Origin: Nonomuraea wenchangensis
GTDB taxonomy: Bacteria; Actinomycetota; Actinomycetes; Streptosporangiales; Streptosporangiaceae
Direction of reading: 5' to 3'
DNA: 64,000 bases
NCBI RefSeq assembly: GCF_900111685.1
Contig: NZ_FOHX01000003.1
Coordinates: 1-64,000 of the forward strand
Below, in pieces: positions 17,235-24,790 of the stretch (positions are counted from its first letter, which is position 1; every line of letters starts with the position of its first letter). Below the pieces are notes generated by a model, which ran no database searches, was not told the origin of the DNA, and worked only from the letters and a program-made list of their open reading frames with translations. The translations under genes and the position numbers were made by a program.

Positions 17235-17705
17235 ATGCCGGACATCCTCGTCGGCGCGAAAATCAAGGCTGCCGATAATCCCGCCTCCGTCTGGGCGCAG
17301 GACACGACCGAGATTTCCAACATCTCGTCCACGTCCTGGATCGCCGGCTCGCCTGAAGTTGGCGTGACTTTCGTCGCACCGACTAGCGGCAAGGTCCTGA
17401 TGTTCGTCGGCGGCTCTGCCAGGGCTAACACGGGTGACGACCGGATTCAGATGTCCGCGAACGTTTTCCTGGGATCGAACAGTTCGGGCACGCAAATCCT
17501 GTCTCCGAGTGTCGGCTTCACTGGATGCGGATTTTCGGCGGCATCGACAAGCTACTACTACCAGAACCGGTTGTTCCACTTGACCGGGCTAACGCCTGGC
17601 TCAACGTACTACGCACGAGTGATGTATTCGGTCGTCAACACGGGAACCGCGAACAACGCGGGTGACATCTCGTGCCGAGAAATCGGCGTGAGTCCAATCT
17701 CCTAG
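17235..17705 (+). CDS. Tail-tip paralogue 3 of 3
   Basis: A 156-residue protein more divergent than the first two. It keeps FVAPTSGKVLMFVGG, the central strand blocks and LTPGSTYYARV, and ends in VSPIS. The start at ATG 17235 has AGGAGG upstream. It forms part of the same tandem array between the minor tail protein and a coiled-coil membrane protein. Confidence 0.78.
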   Translation: MPDILVGAKIKAADNPASVWAQDTTEISNISSTSWIAGSPEVGVTFVAPTSGKVLMFVGGSARANTGDDRIQMSANVFLGSNSSGTQILSPSVGFTGCGFSAASTSYYYQNRLFHLTGLTPGSTYYARVMYSVVNTGTANNAGDISCREIGVSPIS

Positions 17706-17727
17706 CACTCCATTTTTCGGGGAGACC

Positions 17728-18060
17728 ATGACCGAATTCCTGGCCATCGCTGGTGGCCTCGTAACTATCGCTACCGCTGTGGCCGTCGTCATCCAGATCA
17801 TGAAGTTCCTGAAGAAGGTGTCCAACTTCATCGACGACTGGCAGGGAGAGCCCGAGCGTCCTGGAGTTCCTGGCCGTGATGGCGTGATGACTCGACTGGA
17901 GAAGATCGAGGCCGAACTGAAGACCAACCACGGATCGTCTCTGCGCGATGCGATCAACCGAATTGAGGCCAATCTTGACGACCTGAGCTCTCGGTTCGAT
18001 GAACACGTCAAGCAGTCCGACTCCGGCCGAATTCCTGGCCTGATCGACGAAAGCAACTAA
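17728..18060 (+). CDS. Membrane-anchored coiled-coil protein (possible holin-like or DUF2746-type)
   Basis: A 110-residue protein with one N-terminal transmembrane segment (about residues 4-25), a short proline/glycine linker (GVPGRDG) and a C-terminal coiled coil (MTRLEKIEAELKTN). Proteins of this design occur in actinophage tail regions and have been annotated as minor tail or holin-associated. No endolysin lies beside it, so a lysis role is unsupported. Start ATG 17728 follows GGGGAG. Confidence 0.65.
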   Translation: MTEFLAIAGGLVTIATAVAVVIQIMKFLKKVSNFIDDWQGEPERPGVPGRDGVMTRLEKIEAELKTNHGSSLRDAINRIEANLDDLSSRFDEHVKQSDSGRIPGLIDESN

Positions 18061-18070
18061 GGAAGTCCTC

Positions 18071-18406
18071 ATGGCAATGGCTACGGCTTTTCTGAACGTG
18101 TGCGCTGACGCTGGCGGTGCTGCGATCACGCACATCGGGCTCGTGAACGGCTCCGGTACCGAGCTGACTGGCGGCTCGTACGCGCGCAAGGCGGTCACCT
18201 GGACTACGGCCTCGAACGGCCTGATCCGTCCGAGCGCTGACCTCGTGTTCGATGCGCCGGCTGGTTCGACGGTCGCTGGTTGGCGCGGTTTCTCGGCCTC
18301 CACGTCTGGTACGAACTACGGCGGCGCTGATCTGACCTCTCAGGCATTCGCCACGGCGGGCACGTACACGCTCCTGGCTGCCAGCACTTCGATCGACCTC
18401 GACTAA
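18071..18406 (+). CDS. Small beta-rich tail fibre-associated protein
   Basis: A 111-residue protein rich in Ala, Gly, Thr and Ser with a repeated strand-turn pattern. The segment HIGLVNGSGTELTGGSYARKAVTW resembles the short tail-fibre-like proteins of Gram-positive phages (shown here only in part). It directly precedes the large fibre gene, with AAGGAAG before its ATG. Probable virion surface component. Confidence 0.65.
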   Translation: MAMATAFLNVCADAGGAAITHIGLVNGSGTELTGGSYARKAVTWTTASNGLIRPSADLVFDAPAGSTVAGWRGFSASTSGTNYGGADLTSQAFATAGTYTLLAASTSIDLD

Positions 18407-18436
18407 TCCGGTAGCTCGGACGACAGGAGGCCGACA

Positions 18437-20677
18437 GTGAATAAGCGGGCCAGGTCCGAGAAGATCATCCGCTCGTTCAGGAACGGCCGGAAGCCGAACC
18501 GGTCTGGTCGTCCTGAACGTGTGCGTGGCGGGAAGCGCCTCGTCTTCACGGCCGAGCCGGGCTACATCCGGAGTTCGGCTGGCGAGATCATCGGCGTAGA
18601 CGCATGGGTCGAGCTCTACGACGAGTCCGGCCGAGAAATCCCGATCGACCCGCACCGCAGGATCGTCAACCCGCCTACCGTCCCGAGGTCTGGAGAGGAC
18701 GACCCGTACGAGGCGTTCATCGAGGCCGTCTGGGATTCGGTCGAGTCCGCCCCCTACCCTCGTGGCTGGCGTACTGCTGGCACAGTTACCACGGTATTCG
18801 GCGACACCGCAGACGGTCGTCTCGAAGGCCAGGGCGCTACGTACACCGTGGCCAGACAGGGCACCGGAACAATCCAGATCGACACCACGGGCGTAACCTC
18901 CGCCACGGGGCAGTTCTTCAGCTCGACCTACTCCTGTTACCAGCAGTTCTGGTCGTTCGACACGTCCGCCATCACCGACACGGACGAGGTCACAGGCGTC
19001 ACGCTGGAGCTGTACCAGACCGGCCAGAACCTCACAGGTGGCAACTTCACGGTCGAGGCCCGAGAGTTCGACTGGGGAACGTCGCTCACGACTGCCGATT
19101 TTCGGCAGGGAAGCACGCTGGCCAGTCTCCCGCTGCTCGCCAGCATCGCCACCAGCGGTATGGGGACGCTCAACCGGTACTACGCCTTCACGAGCACGAG
19201 CGCGTTCCTGACGGCATCGGGTCTGAAGACCGGCTCTGTCCGGCTGCTCACGACCTCCTCGAAGCAGCGGACTGGTACGGCTCCGACTGACCGTGAGTTC
19301 GTCCAGTTCGCGACTGCGGAAGCTTCCGGTACGACGACTGACCCGAAGCTGACGATCACGCACGGAGACCCGAACGCGGTCCGATTCATCGGGGCATCGC
19401 ACGCCAACTCCCTGAACGGCGTGATGCCGTCGAATACGCAGTCCGGCGATATGTTGATCGCCATTATTCAGGCGAGTCAGCCGCCTACCGGCCCTACTGG
19501 CTGGACGAAACTCGGCGACGACCGGACAGCCAACGGTTACACGGCGAACGTCTGGTACATCGTCCGAGGCGCTTCCAACCCGGATCTGAGCTGGGCCAAC
19601 TTCGGCGTGAACCCGTCCACGGACATCGTCGCTTACCGGAACGCCGGTTCAGCGCCGCATGTGTGGGCTCAGAGCTCTGCTGGTAGCAGCGTCGCTCCGT
19701 CCGTGACCACGACGGCCGCCAGTACCGTCCTGGTCGCTCTCCACGCCGATTACCAGGCTGCGGCCTCGGTGCCTTCCGGAATGACGGAGCGTACCGTCAG
19801 CGCGGACTTCAACCGGATTGCTGATCTGGCCGTTCCCTCGACTGGCGCAACGGGCACGAAGACGTTCGGCGGAACCACTCCGATGGGCGCATGGTCCATC
19901 GTTCTCGCTCAGGCCGGAAGTTCCGAGGATCACTCTGGCGGGTCGTCCACGTCGGTCAGCCACACCGCATCCGGAGCTGGTCGTGCGAGCTTCTCCGGCA
20001 GCTCTTCGACCTCGATCTCGGTCACGTCCTCGGCTGGCGGATCGGTAGCCTTCTCGGCGGGTTCAGGGACTTCCGCGACCGTCTCCGTGTCGGCTTCCGG
20101 TTCCCCTGGTCCTTCATCCGGCTCCGGTACGCCTGTCTCGGTCAATGTCGCTTCGGCCGGCTCTCCGGGCTTCCTGGGCGGTTCCGACGTCACGGTTGAG
20201 GTCGTCGCCACAGGTGGTGGTCAGGCATCCTCGGACGCGTCGGGAGGCTCCAGCTCGGTCGTCTCGGTGACCGTGTCTGGTGCCGGTTCTGCGGCCTTCT
20301 CCAATGGCTCTGAGACGTCCCTGACGCACGTCGTCACTGGCTCTGGTTCTGCCAGCGCTGCTGGTGGTTCCAGTGTCGTCGTCACGCACTCCGTGTCCGG
20401 CGGCGGCATCGTCCTGGTCGTGGATATCTCCATCGAGATCGCTCCGACCGTCGTCATCCGGCGCTTCGAGCTCGGGACGTCGAAGATCGGTATCGAGTCC
20501 GACGACAACCGGCTGTCCGCGTCGTCCGATGACAACCGGGCGCGAGAGCTCGTCACGATGGCCAGCTCGTCTGTCCGTGAGCGTGTCTCCGTCGAGTCGA
20601 CTCGACTTCTCACGGAAATCGGAGAAGACCGGCTCGGTAAGAGCGTCGATCCTTCCCGTGTTACCCGAATGGAGTGA
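18437..20677 (+). CDS. Repeat-rich tail fibre / adhesin-like protein
   Basis: A 746-residue protein. The basic N-terminus (residues 1-35) is followed by a beta-sandwich-rich region up to about residue 490, including ITHGDPN as a domain boundary. Eight imperfect Ser/Gly/Thr/Val-rich repeats of about 20 residues follow (residues about 495-655; unit pattern GSxTSVSVTxSGxGxAxFS). The charged C-terminus has DDNR twice. The start is GTG 18437 after AGGAGG. The repeats probably form an extended shaft or glycosylated stalk. Candidate receptor-binding fibre. Confidence 0.8.
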   Translation: MNKRARSEKIIRSFRNGRKPNRSGRPERVRGGKRLVFTAEPGYIRSSAGEIIGVDAWVELYDESGREIPIDPHRRIVNPPTVPRSGEDDPYEAFIEAVWDSVESAPYPRGWRTAGTVTTVFGDTADGRLEGQGATYTVARQGTGTIQIDTTGVTSATGQFFSSTYSCYQQFWSFDTSAITDTDEVTGVTLELYQTGQNLTGGNFTVEAREFDWGTSLTTADFRQGSTLASLPLLASIATSGMGTLNRYYAFTSTSAFLTASGLKTGSVRLLTTSSKQRTGTAPTDREFVQFATAEASGTTTDPKLTITHGDPNAVRFIGASHANSLNGVMPSNTQSGDMLIAIIQASQPPTGPTGWTKLGDDRTANGYTANVWYIVRGASNPDLSWANFGVNPSTDIVAYRNAGSAPHVWAQSSAGSSVAPSVTTTAASTVLVALHADYQAAASVPSGMTERTVSADFNRIADLAVPSTGATGTKTFGGTTPMGAWSIVLAQAGSSEDHSGGSSTSVSHTASGAGRASFSGSSSTSISVTSSAGGSVAFSAGSGTSATVSVSASGSPGPSSGSGTPVSVNVASAGSPGFLGGSDVTVEVVATGGGQASSDASGGSSSVVSVTVSGAGSAAFSNGSETSLTHVVTGSGSASAAGGSSVVVTHSVSGGGIVLVVDISIEIAPTVVIRRFELGTSKIGIESDDNRLSASSDDNRARELVTMASSSVRERVSVESTRLLTEIGEDRLGKSVDPSRVTRME

Positions 20678-21016
20678 GTGTTGGCCGAGATTTTCCACAC
20701 GGCTACCGAGTACGTAGCCAACGCGATCACGATCACCCGAGGCAGCGTTGCCGACATCGTCTCGGTTGGCGTCTATCACACGACCGACCCGAACAGCGTC
20801 CCATCCGTGGAGGACTTCACGAGCGTGACGCTGGTTGACGGCACGGCTGCCGAGCCTGATCCGCTGGCCGAGGCTGGCGTCATTGACGTCCTGTCTCTAA
20901 TCGGCCCGAGGAACGGGGAAGTCGAGCTGACTGCTGGCGACTACCAGCGCTTCGTCCTCATCACGACCGCGACCGAGGACATTATCCGCAAGGTCGATGT
21001 CCTGACGATCCTGTAA
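20678..21016 (+). CDS. Small structural-module protein
   Basis: A 112-residue protein starting with GTG directly after the fibre stop. It is acidic with a beta-strand pattern and ends TATEDIIRKVDVLTIL. Proteins of this size following fibres may be chaperones or accessory tail proteins; nothing identifies which. It is part of the same operon and keeps phage-like codon use. Confidence 0.65.
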   Translation: MLAEIFHTATEYVANAITITRGSVADIVSVGVYHTTDPNSVPSVEDFTSVTLVDGTAAEPDPLAEAGVIDVLSLIGPRNGEVELTAGDYQRFVLITTATEDIIRKVDVLTIL

Positions 21017-21029
21017 GGAGGACGTCGGC

Positions 21030-21260
21030 ATGCCGATTTCACAATTCGCTGGCTGGCTGACCGTGCCCTACTCCGGCCACGACCTGTCTCGGGTGTTCAT
21101 CGCTGTCGGCGACCCGAACGACTGGCGACCGGCGTTCCTGGACTGGGCTGATGGCGAGCGCGTGGCGAAGATCCGGCCTCCGGCTCCGACTGGCAAGGCC
21201 GTCAAGGTCTGGCTGAAGGTGAACGACTCGGTGACGGAAGTTGGCAAGGTCATCCACTAA
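21030..21260 (+). CDS. Small hypothetical protein, last gene of the virion operon
   Basis: A 76-residue protein beginning with ATG 21030 after AAGGAGG and ending 72 bases before a strong terminator. It contains a tryptophan-rich segment (NDWRPAFLDWADGERVAK). No family recognised. Location suggests a minor virion or assembly factor. Confidence 0.6.
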   Translation: MPISQFAGWLTVPYSGHDLSRVFIAVGDPNDWRPAFLDWADGERVAKIRPPAPTGKAVKVWLKVNDSVTEVGKVIH

Positions 21261-21332
21261 CCGCCATCTGGGGCTATGTGTGCTGGGAAGCTGCCCTCGA
21301 CCTGTCCTGACCTGCGTTTCTACGCCCACGCA

Positions 21333-21387
21333 AGAACCCCCGCTCGACTGTCATTGATCGTGACGGTCGGGCGGGGGTTCTTTTTTT
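21333..21387 (+). terminator. Strong rho-independent terminator ending the virion operon
   Basis: AGAACCCCCGC (21333-21343) pairs with GCGGGGGTTCT (21371-21381), with further pairing inside (CGAC/GTCG, TCA/TGA) and a following T run. It marks the end of late transcription. The A-run on the other strand could let it act in both directions. Confidence 0.9.
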
Positions 21388-21405
21388 GATGCCCGCGTCC
21401 GCAGA

Positions 21406-21638
21406 ATGCTGACAAAGTTCCTAAACAGTCCATAACGCCCTAAGATCAATAACCTTTTTTCACACCAGTTTTCCTGCACAGGGTTCGCCTTGCCTGCCAC
21501 TTGCCCAGCACATGCTTCCACCTGCGGGTTCTTTCCGCATGGCCTACCGGAATTGGGGACGGTCATCTTCCCTATACACAGGGTTATCCACAGGTTATCC
21601 ACAGCCCGGACACCCCTAAATCCACAGAGTTATCCACA
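21406..21638 (+). other. AT-rich region with DnaA boxes (putative origin or DnaA-titration site)
   Basis: Three perfect TTATCCACA boxes lie at 21584-21592, 21595-21603 and 21630-21638, all on the plus strand, plus two near matches (TATACACAG near 21573 and AAATCCACA near 21618). Immediately left is an unusually AT-rich stretch for this DNA (21406-21480, containing AATAACCTTTTTTCAC). Clustered same-orientation DnaA boxes beside an AT-rich element resemble a replication origin. No replication protein gene is adjacent, so a host-DnaA-binding regulatory site is the alternative. The 21,261-21,844 stretch contains no convincing gene. Confidence 0.6.
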
Positions 21639-21697
21639 GGCCAACTTGCGGACCAGAAGCGACTAACGGTTGCATTCACCTACGACGGTTCGAGGCG

Positions 21698-21745
21698 GTC
21701 GCCCCACAAAAGGCGACGGCCTCCCGCTGCAACGGAAGGCCGTCG
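21698..21745 (+). promoter_or_regulatory. Mutually exclusive RNA stem-loops
   Basis: GTCGCC (21698-21703) can pair with GGCGAC (21712-21717), or CGACGGCCT (21714-21722) can pair perfectly with AGGCCGTCG (21737-21745). The two stems share 21714-21717 and cannot form together. They lie 100 bases before a short plus-strand gene, the arrangement of an attenuator or small structured RNA. Confidence 0.4.
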
Positions 21746-21844
21746 GATCACACAAGGTTAGGCAGCCCTAAGGAGGCTTACCTGTACGCGAACGTATCGC
21801 ATGACGGTAGACACCCCCTCACCGGGGAGTCAACGTCCCTGACG

Positions 21845-22051
21845 GTGACCGTTACGGAACGGCCGTCTTCGCTCCCGCTGCCGATCATCGGGCAGCTCGC
21901 TGAACAGTCCGGCATCGTCGGCTTCTGCCTCGCTGCCACCGTGCTGCTCATCATCCTGGGCGTCATCTACCCGGCCGTCTGGTCAAGGAAGACCGCCCGT
22001 CGCAAGGCCGCCGTGGAGGTGATCGACCGAATCTTCCGGCGGCGTCGGTAG
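21845..22051 (+). CDS. Small single-span membrane protein
   Basis: A 68-residue protein starting at GTG 21845. A hydrophobic helix (about residues 24-46, IVGFCLAATVLLIILGVIYPAV) is followed by a very basic C-terminus ending RIFRRRR. It lies in the gap between the DnaA-box region and the convergent phosphotransferase gene. The ribosome site is weak and no family is recognised. Possibly a toxin-like or membrane accessory peptide; this is a guess. Confidence 0.5.
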   Translation: MTVTERPSSLPLPIIGQLAEQSGIVGFCLAATVLLIILGVIYPAVWSRKTARRKAAVEVIDRIFRRRR

Positions 22052-22063
22052 CGTCGTCTCCCT

Positions 22064-22096
22064 GGGTCCCGCTTCTTGGTGCCAGGAGCGGGACCC
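22064..22096. terminator. Bidirectional stem-loop between convergent genes
   Basis: GGGTCCCGCT (22064-22073) and AGCGGGACCC (22087-22096) form a perfect 10-bp stem with a 13-base loop. It sits between a plus-strand gene ending at 22051 and the minus-strand phosphotransferase ending at 22113. There is no T run, but placement fits a terminator for one or both genes. Confidence 0.6.
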
Positions 22097-22112
22097 TCGG
22101 TCCGCCTAGGGT

Positions 22113-22922
22113 TCAGGCACGGACCCGATAGTTGTGCCAGTCCTGAGCGGCCTTCAGCATCGCTGCTTTCCACTGGGCCGAGTCGGCCTCGGCGATCTCT
22201 CGCCACATGTTGATGCTGGCGGTGAAGAAGGCGTCCAGGCCCTTGGTCGGTGCCTCCTTCCACGCTGGCAGGCCGGAGGCAACCATCTCGGCCTCCTCGG
22301 GAGTGTGACCACCGGCGATCAACCGGAGGATCAGGCATGCCGGATCGATCCACCCGGCTCCCTTGGTCGGCCAGGCCCAATCGATGAGGAGAGCTCGGCC
22401 GTCCGAGACGAGCACGTTCAGCGGGTTGTAGTCGGTGTGGAGGAGCCGTTCACCGACGAACCAGCGGAGGTCCTCGGGCTTGTCCACGTACGTCTTCCAG
22501 CGGCTCTCCGCCGTTTTCAGAGGGAGGTTCGGGCAGATGAGCCGGCCGAGTCTCCGCATCGTGTCGAGGAGCTTCTCCAGGTCCTCAGAGCCTGGCTCGT
22601 AGCTGGCGTGGCGACCGGGGATGTACTCGAAGCCGATCAGGTCCCACTCTTCGTCCTCCGTGGTCCGCCACTGGATGCGCGGCGAAATTCCGGAGACGTA
22701 CGGCCCGATCATCCACTCCATGTCCTGCGTCCAGCGCCTCGGGTATGAGCGCTTCAGCCCCTTGACGAAGAACTTGTCGAACGCGGTCTCCAGGATCATC
22801 GCAACGGCCGAGTTCATCCCATCGGACACGGTCTCCGCGCGCATGACTCGACCGGCGTACTTCTCCACGGTCGCTCTGGTGGGCTCGGGAAGGTCCTCCC
22901 AGTGTGTCCGCTCTACGGCCAA
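22113..22922 (-). CDS. Kinase-fold (APH-type) phosphotransferase of the RiPP cassette
   Basis: A 269-residue protein of the aminoglycoside-phosphotransferase/protein-kinase fold. It keeps the nucleotide-lysine candidate (FFVKG, Lys54), the catalytic loop HTDYNPLN (His162, Asp164, Asn169) and the metal-binding Asp in LLIDWAW (Asp181), so it should be active. The start chosen is TTG 22922 behind AAGGAGGG; there is no ATG nearby. It follows a radical SAM enzyme and a short Cys/Ser-ended peptide on the same strand. In class V lanthipeptide and thioamitide clusters, kinases of this fold take part in Ser/Thr dehydration. Its substrate here, peptide or small molecule, is unknown. Confidence 0.8.
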   Translation of the reverse strand: MAVERTHWEDLPEPTRATVEKYAGRVMRAETVSDGMNSAVAMILETAFDKFFVKGLKRSYPRRWTQDMEWMIGPYVSGISPRIQWRTTEDEEWDLIGFEYIPGRHASYEPGSEDLEKLLDTMRRLGRLICPNLPLKTAESRWKTYVDKPEDLRWFVGERLLHTDYNPLNVLVSDGRALLIDWAWPTKGAGWIDPACLILRLIAGGHTPEEAEMVASGLPAWKEAPTKGLDAFFTASINMWREIAEADSAQWKAAMLKAAQDWHNYRVRA

Positions 22923-22993
22923 TGTCCCTCCTTCGTGAAAGCCAGGGGGCCGCCCTACGGTATCCGCAGGACGGCCCTGGAACTGGTCGCCTT

Positions 22994-23125
22994 CTAGTAC
23001 GGCTGGTCGTCGCTCGCCGAGCACGAGCACTTCTCAGGCCCAAGCAGGGCCTCCAGATCCGGGATTACCTCGATCTCAGGCTTGGGCGCGGGTCGCGAAC
23101 CGATTTCGATCATTCGTGCGGTCAT
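22994..23125 (-). CDS. Candidate RiPP precursor peptide (43 residues)
   Basis: Its ATG at 23125 overlaps the radical SAM stop (ATGA), and a strong GGAGGTG lies eight bases upstream inside the enzyme's last codons. The peptide has a leader-like N-terminal part (residues 1-31, with the acidic/hydrophobic block PEIEVIPDLEALLG) and a sharply different C-terminus, KCSCSASDDQPY, with two Cys, three Ser and a terminal Tyr. That profile is what maturation substrates of SPASM radical SAM enzymes look like. A longer in-frame ORF extends upstream but lacks a ribosome site and covers the enzyme's 3' end antisense-free. No homologue can be named from sequence alone. Confidence 0.75.
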   Translation of the reverse strand: MTARMIEIGSRPAPKPEIEVIPDLEALLGPEKCSCSASDDQPY

Positions 23126-24237
23126 GTGGCTGTCACCTCCTTCCTCTCCCTGTGCTGGCAGTAGTTGGCCAGCGGGGACTTGGCCTTCCGGTAGAGCTGG
23201 ACGAGCGGCATGCAGGTGCCACAGGAGCCCTGAAGCGTGCATCCGGTACAGCCGCCCTGCCGGAGAAGCAGGGAGTCAGCGATCTCACCGAGGCGAGCCA
23301 TTCCGGCTGGTCCCTCGGCGACGAGGTCGATGTTCGGCTCTCGGCCGATCTTGCAGATCGAGGCCATGCCGTGCGGATCGACGTGGAAGAACGTGTGGCC
23401 GGCATTGCAGCCGGTGAACGGCTTGCGGCTGCGTAGGTGCTCCAGAGATTGGGATGGGAGCGTCTCCGGCCCGCCATAGATCGTCGGCGACATGTTGACG
23501 AAGGTCACGTACGGGATGCCGAAATCCTCGGCCATGCCCTCCATGCGCGCCTGCTCGTCCGCGTTGTGCTTGGTTATGATCAGGCTGAACTTGAGCGGAA
23601 GTCCGGCCTCGCGACCGGCCTTGACTCCCTTAATGAACTTCCGGTACGAGCCAGGCCGACGTGTGAGGCCGTCGTAGCTCGCCTCTGTCGCTCCGTACAC
23701 GCTGATCGTGATGTCGTGCGGACGGTGCTCGGTGAGCATCGACAGAATCCGAGCGTCGTGAAGCTTGGAGCCGTTCGACAGGATGCTGATCATCATGCCG
23801 AGCTCGTAGCCGAGCATGTACGTCTCCCGGAAGAGCTTGTCGATCGTCGGCTCTCCTCCGGTGAGCTGGAGCCAGAGCACACCGAGATCTCGGAGATCGC
23901 GGAGCATCTTGGACCTGTCCGGCCACGACAATCCCTCGAACGCCTTGACTCCGAGGTAGCAGTGCTCGCAGTCGTAGTTGCAGCCGAGGTTGAGTTCGTA
24001 CGTCGCTCTGACGTAGCCGTACGGGCTTGGTTGCCGGACGAGGACCTTCTCCCGGTAGGGGTTTAGCGACACGTCCGGCCACAGGCTGGCCACGGCTTCG
24101 GAGAACCAGGCCGGAGAATCGGCCGAGGTCGAGAGCTCCCGGTACTTGTCGTGGGAGATGCGGAGCCCTCCGTTGTGTCCCGGACTGACGACGAAGTACT
24201 CGCCATCGAGGTACGGGCTGACGATCACGTTGTGCAT
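23122..24237 (-). CDS. Radical SAM/SPASM peptide-modifying enzyme
   Basis: A 371-residue protein. Residues 1-75 form a separate N-terminal domain with a strand-helix pattern reminiscent of RiPP recognition elements. The radical SAM core has the cluster motif C86-x3-C90-x2-C93 (CNYDCEHC) and a GGEP loop at 127-130. The C-terminal SPASM domain has Cys at 277, 295 (with GMASIC, the GX4C pattern), 330, 333, 339, 342 and 360, enough for two auxiliary 4Fe-4S clusters. Such enzymes make thioether, C-C or C-O crosslinks in ribosomal peptides. The ATG is preceded by GGAGGAG. The neighbouring 43-residue peptide is the likely substrate. Confidence 0.92.
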   Translation of the reverse strand: MHNVIVSPYLDGEYFVVSPGHNGGLRISHDKYRELSTSADSPAWFSEAVASLWPDVSLNPYREKVLVRQPSPYGYVRATYELNLGCNYDCEHCYLGVKAFEGLSWPDRSKMLRDLRDLGVLWLQLTGGEPTIDKLFRETYMLGYELGMMISILSNGSKLHDARILSMLTEHRPHDITISVYGATEASYDGLTRRPGSYRKFIKGVKAGREAGLPLKFSLIITKHNADEQARMEGMAEDFGIPYVTFVNMSPTIYGGPETLPSQSLEHLRSRKPFTGCNAGHTFFHVDPHGMASICKIGREPNIDLVAEGPAGMARLGEIADSLLLRQGGCTGCTLQGSCGTCMPLVQLYRKAKSPLANYCQHRERKEVTAT

Positions 24238-24269
24238 GTCGATCTCCTCCGTTTCCTGGCGGATGGAAG

Positions 24270-24308
24270 CCCTGCCAGCCGAACCGACACCTGGAACAAC
24301 TGGCAGGG
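24270..24308 (-). promoter_or_regulatory. Stem-loop between the ATPase gene and the radical SAM gene
   Basis: CCCTGCCAG (24270-24278) pairs perfectly with CTGGCAGGG (24300-24308) around a 21-base loop. It fills most of the 75-base gap upstream of the radical SAM start on the minus strand. No T run follows, so an attenuator, RNA processing site or protein operator is more likely than a simple terminator. Confidence 0.5.
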
Positions 24309-24312
24309 GGCT

Positions 24313-24780
24313 CTAGGAGCGGCTCAGGACAGCCCACACGTTGCGCTTGCCCGACTCGGTGACGAAGGTTCCCCATGCTCGGGCGTAGTCCCTGACGATC
24401 CCGAGTCCTCGTCCGCTCTCGGCCTCGATCGCTGGCATGCGCGCATTGGGGATCGAGAAGCGCCTGAGCGGTCCAGGGTCAATGACCTCCAGGAGGAGAT
24501 CGGTGTCGAGCCAGCTCGCTCGGAGAACGATGGACTCCCTGCCGAGGCCGTTCTCAGGGTGAATGACGGCGTTCGTCAGGAGCTCGCTGACTATCTGCTG
24601 CGCGTCGAACAGGAGCGGGTCGTCACTAAGCCATCCGGCTAGGACGTGTCGTCCGCGTGCGACTGCTCTGGGATTTCGGTAGAGACGCAGCTCAGCTATA
24701 AGCGTCGATTCTTCAGGTGGGCGGGATTCCTCAACCGCCTCGGGTGTCTCAGTCACGTGTGCTGTGTCCGTCGTCGTCAC
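24313..24780 (-). CDS. Anti-sigma-type GHKL ATPase (RsbW-like)
   Basis: A 155-residue HATPase_c protein with the N-box ELLTNA (near residue 70), G1 box IDPGP and G2 box GRGLGI, the ATP-binding pattern of RsbW/SpoIIAB-like kinases. The family in actinobacteria is very large and often sits beside XRE-DUF397 pairs. A direct repeat of GACCGTTGTGG lies just upstream. GTG 24780 is preferred because GGTGG lies five bases upstream; GTG 24789 is the alternative. It is divergent from the XRE gene and possibly co-transcribed with the radical SAM cassette. Confidence 0.82.
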   Translation of the reverse strand: MTTTDTAHVTETPEAVEESRPPEESTLIAELRLYRNPRAVARGRHVLAGWLSDDPLLFDAQQIVSELLTNAVIHPENGLGRESIVLRASWLDTDLLLEVIDPGPLRRFSIPNARMPAIEAESGRGLGIVRDYARAWGTFVTESGKRNVWAVLSRS

Positions 24781-24790
24781 GTATACCACC

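Noticed and set aside
21351..21602. 83-residue minus-strand frame over the terminator and DnaA boxes
   Set aside because: Its start is made of the repeated DnaA boxes; no ribosome site and no recognisable protein.
21501..21761. 86-residue plus-strand frame over the DnaA-box region
   Set aside because: Overlaps repeats and stem-loops, lacks a ribosome site, composition atypical.
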